A stretch of DNA of 13,726 nt from Methanobacteriota archaeon (GTDB lineage Archaea; Thermoplasmatota; Thermoplasmata; RBG-16-68-12): the NCBI GenBank assembly GCA_005878415.1, contig VBMM01000069.1, positions 1 through 13,726 on the forward strand, written 5' to 3'. Below, piece after piece: positions 1 through 7,156 of this stretch (the stretch's first letter is position 1; the number at the start of each line of letters is the position of its first letter). Below the pieces are notes generated by a model, which saw only the letters and a list, made by a program, of their open reading frames with translations, ran no database searches and was not told the DNA's origin. The position numbers and the translations under genes were made by a program.

Positions 1-994
1 TGAGACCGTTGTCGGGGTACTGCGCCGTCGTGCTGCTCGGGCTCAGGGTGGACCAGATCGTGGAGCCGGCAATCGGGATGCCGCTCGAATCCACGACCGT
101 GTCGTGAGCCCAGCGCAAGAGGTTCACGCTGCCGCCGGCGGCGGTCGGGCGGAAGGCCGGTTCCCAGTCCGCTAGGGACGCCGGGTCCTGGGTGCGGTCG
201 ATCGTCACGTTGTAGAGGTAGGCGTTCGAGCTGCCGTCGACCCGGAGCTCGTTGTGACGCCCGGGCGTCAACGTGTTCGACGCGTAATCCACGCCGAGGT
301 AGGAGTCGTAGGCATACAGGCTGCTCGACGCGGTCAGGTCGATGTTACTCGAGTTCCCTGACGCATGCTCGTAGATCCGCTCGATCGTCGACCGGTAGAC
401 GCTCGCGGACGTCGCGGACCACGCGATCAGGGGGGCATCGTTGTTGTCATCCGTGTCGAGTCCGAGGTCGGAAATCTCGGAATCCGTGAAGCCCGTGACT
501 TTCGAATCGGTGAGGTTCAGGGACGCGCTCGTCGCGTTGAACCAACCGGGGAACTTGAGGCTCGCTCCGTGCCTCATCGTGAACTGGCTGTTGGCCCCCG
601 CCACCGTGAAGGCGAGCTTGAGATAGGGAGAGATCGCGTCCGTCTGCGTCGTGACCGTCGAGTTGTCCAGCACGAGCGCGCCGCCCGCGTTCACGTTGAG
701 TGAGTAGCCGGTGTGGGACTCATCCTTCGCGAAACTCAGGCCGCCGTCGATCAGCGTCAGGCTCCCGCCCGAGTTGATGTTAATCGTCCCATCGACCGTG
801 TACAGGATTCCGCTGCACACCTGCGCGTTGGTGATCGTCCAATCGCCCGTGATGACACCGCCGACCTGGTCGCACGTGCCCGCCTGGGACGGTGGGCTCA
901 TCGCGAGGATGGCCGCAAAGAACCCGCCCAACACGAGGGTCCCGACGATCAAGAGGCTGAACGCCCTCGCGTCGCGTCCGGCTCGGTTCTGCAT
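1..994 (-). CDS. Secreted/surface beta-rich protein, paralogue of the 4063-6870 gene (3' end outside window)
   Basis: About 331 codons of the 5' part are present; the rest lies beyond the left edge. The ATG at 994 sits six bases after GGAGGT. The first ~30 residues form a signal peptide: a basic start (MQNRAGRD), the hydrophobic run FSLLIVGTLVLGGFFAAIL, then a small-residue region before CDQVGG. The rest is rich in G, S, T and N with repeated short beta-type units (GTININSGGSLTLIDGG, LNVNAGGALVLDNSTV), as in right-handed beta-helix surface proteins. It aligns along its whole visible length with the complete paralogue at 4063-6870, with small indels near the LTPGRHNEL segment. Two early cysteines (CDQ and QVCSG) are shared and could form a disulfide. 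By analogy the missing part may hold CARDB, Ig, membrane and zinc-ribbon segments, but that cannot be seen. Function unknown; a cell-envelope location is inferred. Confidence 0.85.
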   Translation of the reverse strand, partial: MQNRAGRDARAFSLLIVGTLVLGGFFAAILAMSPPSQAGTCDQVGGVITGDWTITNAQVCSGILYTVDGTININSGGSLTLIDGGLSFAKDESHTGYSLNVNAGGALVLDNSTVTTQTDAISPYLKLAFTVAGANSQFTMRHGASLKFPGWFNATSASLNLTDSKVTGFTDSEISDLGLDTDDNNDAPLIAWSATSASVYRSTIERIYEHASGNSSNIDLTASSSLYAYDSYLGVDYASNTLTPGRHNELRVDGSSNAYLYNVTIDRTQDPASLADWEPAFRPTAAGGSVNLLRWAHDTVVDSSGIPIAGSTIWSTLSPSSTTAQYPDNGL

Positions 995-1000
995 CCGATG

Positions 1001-1006
1001 ACCTCC
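1001..1006 (-). promoter_or_regulatory. Shine-Dalgarno for the left surface-protein gene
   Basis: The minus strand reads GGAGGT, then six bases (CATCGG), then ATG at 994. The same motif and spacing occur before the paralogue at 4063-6870, which fixes both starts by comparison. Confidence 0.75.
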
Positions 1007-1080
1007 CAGGGTCGAGTCCTGCGCGCACGTCCGGAGGGCGGGACCGGTGGGATTGTAGCGCTCCCATCCCGAGCCGCTCC

Positions 1081-1141
1081 ATAAGAATGTTACCGGCCGA
1101 TTATCCGCGCCGATACGGATGTGTTCTCATGCGGGAGAACA
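1081..1141 (-). promoter_or_regulatory. Promoter and conserved upstream element of the left surface-protein gene, with palindrome
   Basis: In minus-strand sense the order towards the gene is: palindrome TGTTCTC-ATGCGG-GAGAACA (1122-1141, perfect 7-bp arms), a CCGATACG block (1110-1117), GATTATC (1099-1105), GTTACCG (1089-1095), then a weak TATA-like ATTCTTAT (1081-1088) about 87 bp before the ATG. The blocks recur with identical spacing (10, 11 and 12 bp between block starts) upstream of the paralogue at 6964-7016. The leader between TATA and start is much less similar, so the upstream block looks selected. A dimeric regulator site is likely; which regulator is unknown. Confidence 0.65.
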
Positions 1142-1161
1142 TCGGATTTTCCAGGAGAGAA

Positions 1162-1191
1162 TATTTCTATTCACATGGAACCATAGAAATA
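1162..1191. repeat. AT-rich inverted repeat next to the palindrome
   Basis: TATTTCTAT (1162-1170) and ATAGAAATA (1183-1191) are perfect 9-bp inverted arms around a 12-bp spacer. A similar but imperfect pair (ATTTCTAT at 7021-7028, ATGGAAAT at 7058-7065) lies on the same side of the second copy of the upstream element. Could be a second regulator site or part of a shared upstream module. No further feature is seen between here and the pilin promoter. Confidence 0.4.
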
Positions 1192-1360
1192 CCCAGATCC
1201 GCCCCAAGAAATGCGTCAAACCGGCGCGGGACGGCTCCCCGGCCGCGTCCCGAGGCCGATCCGCTCCCCCGTCGGAGTCGGATCCCGCACGGGCCGGCAC
1301 AGGCCGAGCGTGCCCTTCGTGATTCTCACGCTATCATCGAATGGTAACTACCACGAACAG

Positions 1361-1411
1361 TTTATATATCGTCGGTTCGGGTGTGCGGTCATCTTCCCGC
1401 CCACCGGGAGG
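1361..1411 (+). promoter_or_regulatory. TATA box and Shine-Dalgarno of the pilin gene
   Basis: TTTATATA at 1361-1368 is a good archaeal TATA box. It predicts transcription starting near 1390 and a leader of about 25 bases. GGGAGG at 1406-1411 lies four bases before ATG 1416, which favours that start over the in-frame ATG at 1341, which lies upstream of the TATA box. A TTCTCACGC half-match to the neighbouring palindrome lies at 1323-1331. Confidence 0.7.
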
Positions 1412-1415
1412 CCAC

Positions 1416-3014
1416 ATGTCCATGAAGACGATCCTGCGCGAAGACGAGTCGGGTGTGTCGGAAGTCATCGGCACGATCCTGATCCTCGCGATGACGGTCG
1501 TGCTGTTCTCCGTGATCATCATCTGGGTCTCGAACATCCCGACGCCCACCGCGCAGACCCGGCTGGACGTCCGGCCGGAAATGCTCCCGATCTACATCGG
1601 CCCGACGGAGGTCGGCGTGAACATCACCCTGCTCCACCTGGGCGGTGAGGCGCTCCAGCCCGTCCCGACGATCATTTACGTCGTCTCGCAGAGGGGTTTC
1701 GGCGCCCCGCAGACGGACGTCGTCATCCTCCATCCCTACAACGGGCTCCTCGGCACTCCGAGCGGCCTCCTGGACGGCAAGGACAGCGTCTGGGACATCG
1801 GGGAGCGATGGGAGTACAAGAACTACGCCCTCCGGTCGTCGGACACCATCTCCATCACGATCGTCGACATCCAGAAGAGCTTCATCGTGTGGACAGGGCA
1901 GCTGAACGCGCCCGCAGGCACCCGGCCCCCGGTCTTCGTCGACAAGTGGACGGACGACATGCAGGGCACGGACGCGATCGACCCAATCCAAGCGAATCTC
2001 GGTTTCTTCCTCTATGTGAAGGTCGCGGATCCGGACGGCGACATGAACCGGAACTCCGTGTTCGCCACGCTCACCATGTGGTACGGGATCGACCCGACGT
2101 GTTCGTCCCCTCAGAAGATGCACGATGACGGCGTCGCGCCGGACCGCGTGCCCGGGGACGACATCTACGCCCTCGGCAACATCATCTGCATGAGCCCGCC
2201 CTACCCGCCCCTCACCTGGGACGGGTCGATCATCTTGCTGAACGCGACCGACCTGAAGGGCCACCAGACGACGACCCGCCTCGTGCTCCATGTCGTCGAG
2301 CAGACGAGCGGCGGGGGCGGCGGAGGCGGCGGTCGGATCCCGAGCGAGCTGTGGCAGTACATCGGGTACGTCCAGATCCGGACGGGCGAGGTCTGGGTGA
2401 GCAACCTGGGCCAGACGTACAGCACGACCACGACGTTCCAGCCGTACCGGGTGACCCGGGCTCAACTGAATAACAACGGCGGGGCCCTCTTCCACTTCAA
2501 GATGGCGAACCACGGGAACACGACGATCTTCATCGACGGATGGACCGTGGCGTTCTACACCAGCTCGCAGTCCGCGGGCGGCTTCTCGCAGTACATCGTG
2601 AAACCCGTCGACCCGAACAAACCCGCCAACGCCGGCGGAATCGGCGCCTACCCGGGCATCGCGACGAACGTGAACGACTTCCAGTACGCCCAGGTCTTCG
2701 ACATCAACGTGGCGAACCAGGAGGTCGGGGGCACGCCCACGGTTGTCCTCGTCGCCACGAACCATCCGTTCAACTCGGACTGGGGCCGAAACTGGGGTAC
2801 CGACTCGATGTTCATCAACATCCTCATCTCGGGGATGGCGGGGCCCTCGAACTACACGTACCAGCAGCTCCTGGGCAACGGACCGAACCCGAGAAACTGC
2901 CTCGGCCTTGGGGCCGGCTACAATCCGATCAACCACCTCAATGACGCCATCGTGGCGTGCCGGTCCACCTGGTACGCTCAGGTGATCCCATTCATCGGCA
3001 TGGTCATCTACTAG
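1416..3014 (+). CDS. Type IV pilin-like surface protein with class III signal peptide (532 aa)
   Basis: The N-terminus has the archaeal pilin pattern: a short charged leader (MSMKTILREDESG), a likely prepilin-peptidase cleavage after G13, then VSEVIGTILILAMTVVLF, the hydrophobic helix that forms a pilus core (about residues 14-38). This resembles the Pilin_N/DUF1628 group. The body is far longer than the usual archaeal pilin (mostly under 200 aa). It holds a first beta-rich region (about 45-180), a region with acidic DPDGDMN and DDGVAPDRVPGDD stretches (about 205-265) that could bind metal, an eight-glycine linker (about 302-309) and a second domain to the end. The protein ends hydrophobically (QVIPFIGMVIY). 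It is transcribed divergently from the left surface-protein gene. It may be a minor or tip pilin or an adhesin; no pilus assembly ATPase or platform gene is in the window. ATG 1422 is an alternative start. Confidence 0.85.
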   Translation: MSMKTILREDESGVSEVIGTILILAMTVVLFSVIIIWVSNIPTPTAQTRLDVRPEMLPIYIGPTEVGVNITLLHLGGEALQPVPTIIYVVSQRGFGAPQTDVVILHPYNGLLGTPSGLLDGKDSVWDIGERWEYKNYALRSSDTISITIVDIQKSFIVWTGQLNAPAGTRPPVFVDKWTDDMQGTDAIDPIQANLGFFLYVKVADPDGDMNRNSVFATLTMWYGIDPTCSSPQKMHDDGVAPDRVPGDDIYALGNIICMSPPYPPLTWDGSIILLNATDLKGHQTTTRLVLHVVEQTSGGGGGGGGRIPSELWQYIGYVQIRTGEVWVSNLGQTYSTTTTFQPYRVTRAQLNNNGGALFHFKMANHGNTTIFIDGWTVAFYTSSQSAGGFSQYIVKPVDPNKPANAGGIGAYPGIATNVNDFQYAQVFDINVANQEVGGTPTVVLVATNHPFNSDWGRNWGTDSMFINILISGMAGPSNYTYQQLLGNGPNPRNCLGLGAGYNPINHLNDAIVACRSTWYAQVIPFIGMVIY

Positions 3015-3031
3015 GGTCCGCAGCGAAGCAG

Positions 3032-3055
3032 AGCCCAGAATTCCCCCCCTGGGCT
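3032..3055 (+). terminator. Hairpin just after the pilin stop (possible 3' end)
   Basis: AGCCCAG (3032-3038) pairs with CTGGGCT (3049-3055) around a 10-base C-rich loop, 17 bases after the stop codon. No T tract follows, so a role in termination or mRNA 3' stability is only suggested. Confidence 0.3.
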
Positions 3056-4027
3056 TGGGAACTCAGCGCGGACAACGGGTCCCGTCTCGAGGATAGCGAG
3101 CAATCGGACGCTCACTCCTAAGACCACGGGCAAGCCTCCGGTGGGGTGCCGCCTCCAAGTCCCAACACGTTGACCGGCACCCCGCGCCCGACCAAACCGA
3201 CCGGAGGGATGCGGAACTGGGCCTCTGCGTGTTGCTCCTGTGCGAAATGGACTCCCGCCGGCATCCGACGGAGCGCGCCCGGATGAGCCCGTTCTCTGCG
3301 AAGCCGCCGAACCGGTGGGTCGTTACGGGATCAGGAGCGGTCCTCTCGGGACGGTGCGATAGCCCGCGGATCGGGAGCCCATACCGAGGGTCTCGCCGGG
3401 CCGTGACCGCCCGGCCATTAAGGCGAGGTGGGACCTTGCGGCTTCCTGCACCAGGCCCGCGAGTCGGGCACGGATCGCACGGGAGACCCGATTGCCCGCC
3501 GGAATGCACGGCCCCTCCGAGTGCGGAAGCGACCCTAGATGTCGACCGGCGTGGTGCCCCTGCATGACCTGCGGCCGTCGCGAGAGGTAGCTGTCGAAGG
3601 AGCGTAGCCCCGCGGGGCACACGCAGGCCTCGCCCTCACCCTCGCGTCTCGAGGGAGCTCGGGGCAGGCTCGTCTCAGCACCCGCCGTACAGGCCCTGCA
3701 CGGAGCCGAAGCCTCGTCGCACCCCAGCCCGAAGGGCCGATGGCAGGACTCGACGGCGACTAGGGTCATCAGGAAAATCGGGGACGCGAGACGGCGAGCG
3801 CGAGCGGCTGCCGAGGGTCCTTCGATTCTGCGGTCTTTCATCTCGGACAGGAGGCACGGGTCGTCCAGCATGCGGCGAATCGGTCCAACCTATCCCGAGT
3901 CCTAGAGGAATCGACGGCGCACCCAGATCAGAGTGTCCTCGCGAAGCTCCGCCCCCCCAGCTAGAGGGCTCTCGCAGGCCATCGGTGGTCGGACAGGATA
4001 GGGCATCGCCGAGCCCTTGAGGAGCCG

Positions 4028-4042
4028 AAAAATTCAAGAAAA
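4028..4042 (-). terminator. T-rich terminator after the large surface-protein gene
   Basis: In minus-strand sense, about 20 bases after the stop, the DNA reads TTTTCTT followed by TTTTT. This pair of T-runs in otherwise GC-rich DNA is typical of archaeal intrinsic termination. Confidence 0.55.
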
Positions 4043-4062
4043 GGGGGTGGAGGAAGGGGATC

Positions 4063-6870
4063 TCAGAGGTCCTCTTCCGACTTCTCGCTTCCTTCCGAGC
4101 CCTCGGAGCCTTCCTGGCCCTCGCTCAGAGGCTTCTTGATGACACGCTTCTGGACGACCGGCTGAGGCGCCCCGGACCTCTGGAACAGCCGGCGTCCGAT
4201 CGTCGCGGTCGCAGGCGGGGTTCCCGTGGGAGCGCCGTACGGCGCTCCCTGGGGCCCCTGCCCCTCCGACGTGCCGGGTCCGGGAGGAGAGGGTCTCCGC
4301 GGGGCGGCCGCGACGACGGCCCCGCCGCCGGCCCCACCGGTGGGCGGGCGCTGGTCCCGCATGAGCGAGCCGCACTTGTGGCAGACTCTCGCGGTGACGG
4401 AGTTGAGCGTCCCGCAGGTGGGGCACGGCCGTGAGCCCATCTTGCGCATCTCCTCTTCCTCCCGGAGCCAGTCCTCGTACGTCAGGAAGGTCGGCTGCTT
4501 GCGCCACCACTCCTGGAACTCGCTCTCCGAGAGGCTGCGGCCCAGCTGTCGAGAGGCCTCTTCCTTGAACCGGCCGACGACCTCGTCGTACTGCAGGCGC
4601 ATCTTCTGCTGGTAGTCCGCCATCTCGAGCTCGCCCGTGGCGAACTCGACGCCGCACTCGGGGCACTGCTTCACGTCGACGGGGATCCACGCCTGGCAGT
4701 TCGAGCACTTCGCCATGTCCTTCTCGAACTCGACGCCGCACTTCGGGCACGACGTCGCGTCCTCGGGGATGAAGGCGCCGCACTCGCCGCACTCGACCAT
4801 CTTGCCGAGGCCGTAGACCTTCCAGTACATGGTCACGCCAATCGCGACCGCGACCGCAGCCGCGATCATGATGAACAGGAGCCAGAAGGGAATGCCGAGG
4901 ATCGGCACGATCTGGTTCAGGATGGATCCGGGCGTCTTCACGGAGATTGTCCGCTGGTCGGACGAGATGGTGCTCGAGGCGGGCGTGACGACGACCGTGT
5001 AGGTCCCGTCCTGCGTCCCGCTCGGGACCGTGAACGTCCCGATGAAGAAGCCTTGGCTTCCCGATACCGTCGAGTTCGTTGCGATGAGCGTCGATCCGGA
5101 GCGCAGCTCGACCGTGAGCGGAACGCCCTCGAGACCGCTGTTGGACGCCGTGTCCCGGACGTAGCCGGTCACGCTGAGGGCCTTGCCGGGTTCAAACGAC
5201 TGACCATTTTCCGGCGAGAGGATTGCGGTGAATCCCTCAGGAGGGGGGATCACGTTCAACGTGATGTTCGCGAAGTTGTTCGCCTCTTGGGCGACACCGC
5301 CTTCATTGATCACGTTGTCTGGATCCACGATCAGCTCGAGGGTCGCGGGACCCGTGAGGGCCATCCCGGGGATGCTCATGGACCGGTTCACGAGGCCTCC
5401 TGCCGCCACATTGATCCCGGTTGCGCGTGCGACTTCGTTGCCGCGGTTCCCGTTCGGAAACGCGGCGACCGCAGCGTTGGTGGCGGCGGTCTGCCCGCTG
5501 TTTGAGATCAGGGCATAGACGGTGAAGGCCTGGTTCTGGACGACGGTCATCGTGGCGGGCGCCGCTTGGAGCACGAGATCGGGACCCGTCCGTACCTGGA
5601 TGGGGAACGTCACCGTAATCCAGACGTTGTTGTCCGCCGCGTCAATGGCCGGATACGGCGGGAAGAACGCGCCACCGGTCTGCGTGTTGGACGAGTACGT
5701 CGCGACCTCTTCGTAGTTCCCGAACGACTCCGCGTTCGGCAGGCTCGCGGTCGTGATCTGATCCGTGTAGAGCGGAATCGCGGCGGTGCCACTCGAATCC
5801 GTCTGGTCCCACGCGTTGTTGCCGCTCGACGTTCTGCCGAGATACCAGATCGTCCGGGTCGTGGGCGTGGTCGCGAACCCGTTGTCCGGGTACTGGGCCG
5901 CGGCTGCGCTCGGGCTCAGGGTCGACGCGATCGTCGCCCCGCTCACCGGGAACGCCGTGGAATCGACCGCGGTCACATGCGCCCAACGGAGCAGATAGAT
6001 GCTCCCGCCGGCGGCCGTGGGGACGTACGCAGGGAGGAAGTCCGACATCGACGCCGGGTCTTGGCTCCGGTCAATCGTGACGTTGTACAGGTAGGCGTTC
6101 GACGTCCCGTCGACACGGAGCGTGTTGTGCCACCCGACGACGTCGGAGAAGTCCACACCGATGTACGTATCGTAGGCATAGAGGCTGGTCGCGGCGGTCA
6201 GGCCGATGACCGAGCTGCCGGTCCCATTCGGACCGCTCGTGTACTCGTACAAGCGCTCGATCCGCGATGCGAAGACGCTCGCCGACGTCGAAGCCCAAGA
6301 CATCGTGGGCGCATCGTTGTTGTCGTCCGTGTCGATGCCAAGGCCTGCGATCTCGGAATCCGTGAAGCCGGTGATCTTCGAGCTCGAGATGTTGAGCGTC
6401 GCGCCGGTCGCGTTGAACCAACCGGGGAACTTCAGCGACGACCCGTCGATCATCTTGAATCGGCTGTTCGCGCCGGAGACGGTCAAGGCCAACTTGACGT
6501 ACGGCGAGATTGCGTCCGTTTGCGTCGTCACAATCGAGTGGTCCAAGACCAGTTCGCCGCCCGCGTTGACGTTCAACGCGTAACCGGCGTGAAGTTGATC
6601 CTTCGAGAAGCTGAGGCCGCCATCGGTCAGCGTGAGGCTGCCTCCGGAGTTGATGTTGATCGTTCCGTCGACGGAGTAGAGAATCCCGCTGCACACCTGG
6701 GCCGTCGTGATCGTCCAGTCCCCGGTGATGACACCGCCGACCTGGTCGCAGGCGGCCGCGCGAGCGGCAGGGCTCAGCGCGAGGATGGATGCGAACAACC
6801 CGCCGAGGACGAGGGAGACAACGATCAGAAGGCTCAGGGCAGCGCCATTGCGTCCGGCTGTATCAGACAA
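4063..6870 (-). CDS. Single-pass surface protein: beta-rich ectodomain, CARDB, Ig-like domain, TM helix, three cytoplasmic zinc ribbons (935 aa)
   Basis: TTG at 6870 is chosen as start: it lies six bases after GGAGGT and aligns with the ATG of the paralogue at 994. The frame stays open upstream, but without such support. Approximate order: signal peptide 10-40 (AALSLLIVVSLVLGGLF, then AARA-AACDQ); beta-helix-like ectodomain 40-330; CARDB-type domain about 429-541 (PDLVLQAAPATMTVVQNQ, NNFANITLNV); Ig-like domain about 545-640; TM helix about 657-682 (GIPFWLLFIMIAAAVAVAIG). Then come three cytoplasmic CxxC-x10-CxxC zinc ribbons (Cys 694/697/708/711, 722/725/736/739, 816/819/830/833). A helical, Trp-rich segment separates ribbons two and three. 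The tail is Pro/Gly-rich and ends in acidic EGSEGSEGSE repeats. The topology suggests transfer of an outside binding event to inside partners, but ligand and partners are unknown. The tail faces the cytoplasm if the N-terminal signal is cleaved. Confidence 0.85.
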   Translation of the reverse strand: MSDTAGRNGAALSLLIVVSLVLGGLFASILALSPAARAAACDQVGGVITGDWTITTAQVCSGILYSVDGTININSGGSLTLTDGGLSFSKDQLHAGYALNVNAGGELVLDHSIVTTQTDAISPYVKLALTVSGANSRFKMIDGSSLKFPGWFNATGATLNISSSKITGFTDSEIAGLGIDTDDNNDAPTMSWASTSASVFASRIERLYEYTSGPNGTGSSVIGLTAATSLYAYDTYIGVDFSDVVGWHNTLRVDGTSNAYLYNVTIDRSQDPASMSDFLPAYVPTAAGGSIYLLRWAHVTAVDSTAFPVSGATIASTLSPSAAAAQYPDNGFATTPTTRTIWYLGRTSSGNNAWDQTDSSGTAAIPLYTDQITTASLPNAESFGNYEEVATYSSNTQTGGAFFPPYPAIDAADNNVWITVTFPIQVRTGPDLVLQAAPATMTVVQNQAFTVYALISNSGQTAATNAAVAAFPNGNRGNEVARATGINVAAGGLVNRSMSIPGMALTGPATLELIVDPDNVINEGGVAQEANNFANITLNVIPPPEGFTAILSPENGQSFEPGKALSVTGYVRDTASNSGLEGVPLTVELRSGSTLIATNSTVSGSQGFFIGTFTVPSGTQDGTYTVVVTPASSTISSDQRTISVKTPGSILNQIVPILGIPFWLLFIMIAAAVAVAIGVTMYWKVYGLGKMVECGECGAFIPEDATSCPKCGVEFEKDMAKCSNCQAWIPVDVKQCPECGVEFATGELEMADYQQKMRLQYDEVVGRFKEEASRQLGRSLSESEFQEWWRKQPTFLTYEDWLREEEEMRKMGSRPCPTCGTLNSVTARVCHKCGSLMRDQRPPTGGAGGGAVVAAAPRRPSPPGPGTSEGQGPQGAPYGAPTGTPPATATIGRRLFQRSGAPQPVVQKRVIKKPLSEGQEGSEGSEGSEKSEEDL

Positions 6871-6876
6871 GGCAAG

Positions 6877-6882
6877 ACCTCC
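6877..6882 (-). promoter_or_regulatory. Shine-Dalgarno that decides the TTG start
   Basis: The minus strand reads GGAGGT-CTTGCC-TTG. Motif and six-base spacing match the paralogue (GGAGGT-CATCGG-ATG), so the upstream ATG at 6942, which lacks such a motif and falls between TATA box and SD, is unlikely. Confidence 0.75.
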
Positions 6883-6952
6883 GAAGATCGCGCTCTCCGA
6901 TACCCGGAAGGCTACGACCAGTGGGCATAACGTCCGGGCCATCCCGGGCCGC

Positions 6953-7016
6953 TTTATAAATAGGTTACCGCGCGATTATCTATCCCGATACGCACCTGTT
7001 CTCACGCGGGAGAACA
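6953..7016 (-). promoter_or_regulatory. TATA box and conserved upstream element of the large surface-protein gene, with palindrome
   Basis: TTTATAAA (6953-6960) is a strong archaeal TATA box 83 bp before the TTG start; a start site near 6930 would give a leader of about 60 bases. Upstream lie GTTACCG (6964-6970), GATTATC (6974-6980), CCGATACG (6985-6992) and the perfect palindrome TGTTCTC-ACGCGG-GAGAACA (6997-7016), in the same order and spacing as at 1089-1141. The palindrome lies about 40 bp upstream of TATA, which suits an activator site better than a repressor over the core promoter. Confidence 0.7.
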
Positions 7017-7020
7017 ATCC

Positions 7021-7065
7021 ATTTCTATGGAGAGATTATTATTATCCATTCGTGAGTATGGAAAT
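7021..7065. repeat. Imperfect AT-rich inverted repeat beside the palindrome
   Basis: ATTTCTAT (7021-7028) and ATGGAAAT (7058-7065) are inverted with one mismatch, separated by an AT-rich stretch (GATTATTATTATCC). They are the likely counterpart of the perfect pair at 1162-1191. Confidence 0.35.
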
Positions 7066-7094
7066 AGTCGAAAATTGGGCGAAACGGTCGAAAA
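7062..7094 (-). terminator. T-rich terminator region after the coiled-coil gene
   Basis: On the minus strand, 60-95 bases beyond the stop at 7157, four T-runs follow one another (TTTT, TTTC, TTTT, TTTC). The nonamer GTCGAAAAT occurs twice on the plus strand, 20 bp apart (7067 and 7087). This fits an archaeal T-rich terminator lying next to the upstream element of the following gene. Confidence 0.45.
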
Positions 7095-7156
7095 TCGCCG
7101 CGGAAGAGGGGAGTTCGCCGACCGCGAATGGCCTCCGCGATCGGCCTGGGGCCAGT

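Larger units (their letters stand above)
3015..4062. other. About 1 kb without a convincing gene
   Basis: Open frames exist on both strands but they overlap each other, are rich in Arg, Ser and Pro, and show no domain, signal peptide or start context. I see no tRNA, SRP RNA or RNase P RNA signature. The DNA has several perfect stems: GTGGGGTGCCG with CGGCACCCCGC (3141-3151/3175-3185, one wobble), GCCGGGC with GCCCGGC (3395-3401/3409-3415), GCCCCGCGGGGC (3607-3618) and CCCTCG with CGAGGG (3639-3644/3650-3655). It could hold an unrecognised RNA or a decayed gene, or simply be GC-rich spacer. Confidence 0.5.

Noticed and set aside
1389..2936. 515-codon minus-strand frame opposite the pilin gene
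   Set aside because: Arg/Asp/Val-rich antisense shadow of GC-rich coding DNA; no domain, and the plus strand has a class III signal, TATA box and SD.
3455..3469. GCCCG/CGGGC hairpin that might be part of a tRNA or RNase P RNA
   Set aside because: Only five base pairs, with no T-loop, anticodon arm or RNase P conserved core nearby.
3323..3871. Minus-strand 182-codon frame in the 1-kb gap
   Set aside because: Low-complexity Arg/Ser/Pro composition, no recognisable motif, overlapping competing frames and no start signal.
5566..6930. 454-codon plus-strand frame opposite the large surface-protein gene
   Set aside because: Arg-rich antisense shadow; the minus strand has signal peptide, TM helix, zinc ribbons and paralogue support.
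6871..6942. N-terminal extension of the large surface protein from ATG 6942
   Set aside because: It would start between TATA box and Shine-Dalgarno and has no counterpart in the paralogue, which starts at the position matching TTG 6870.
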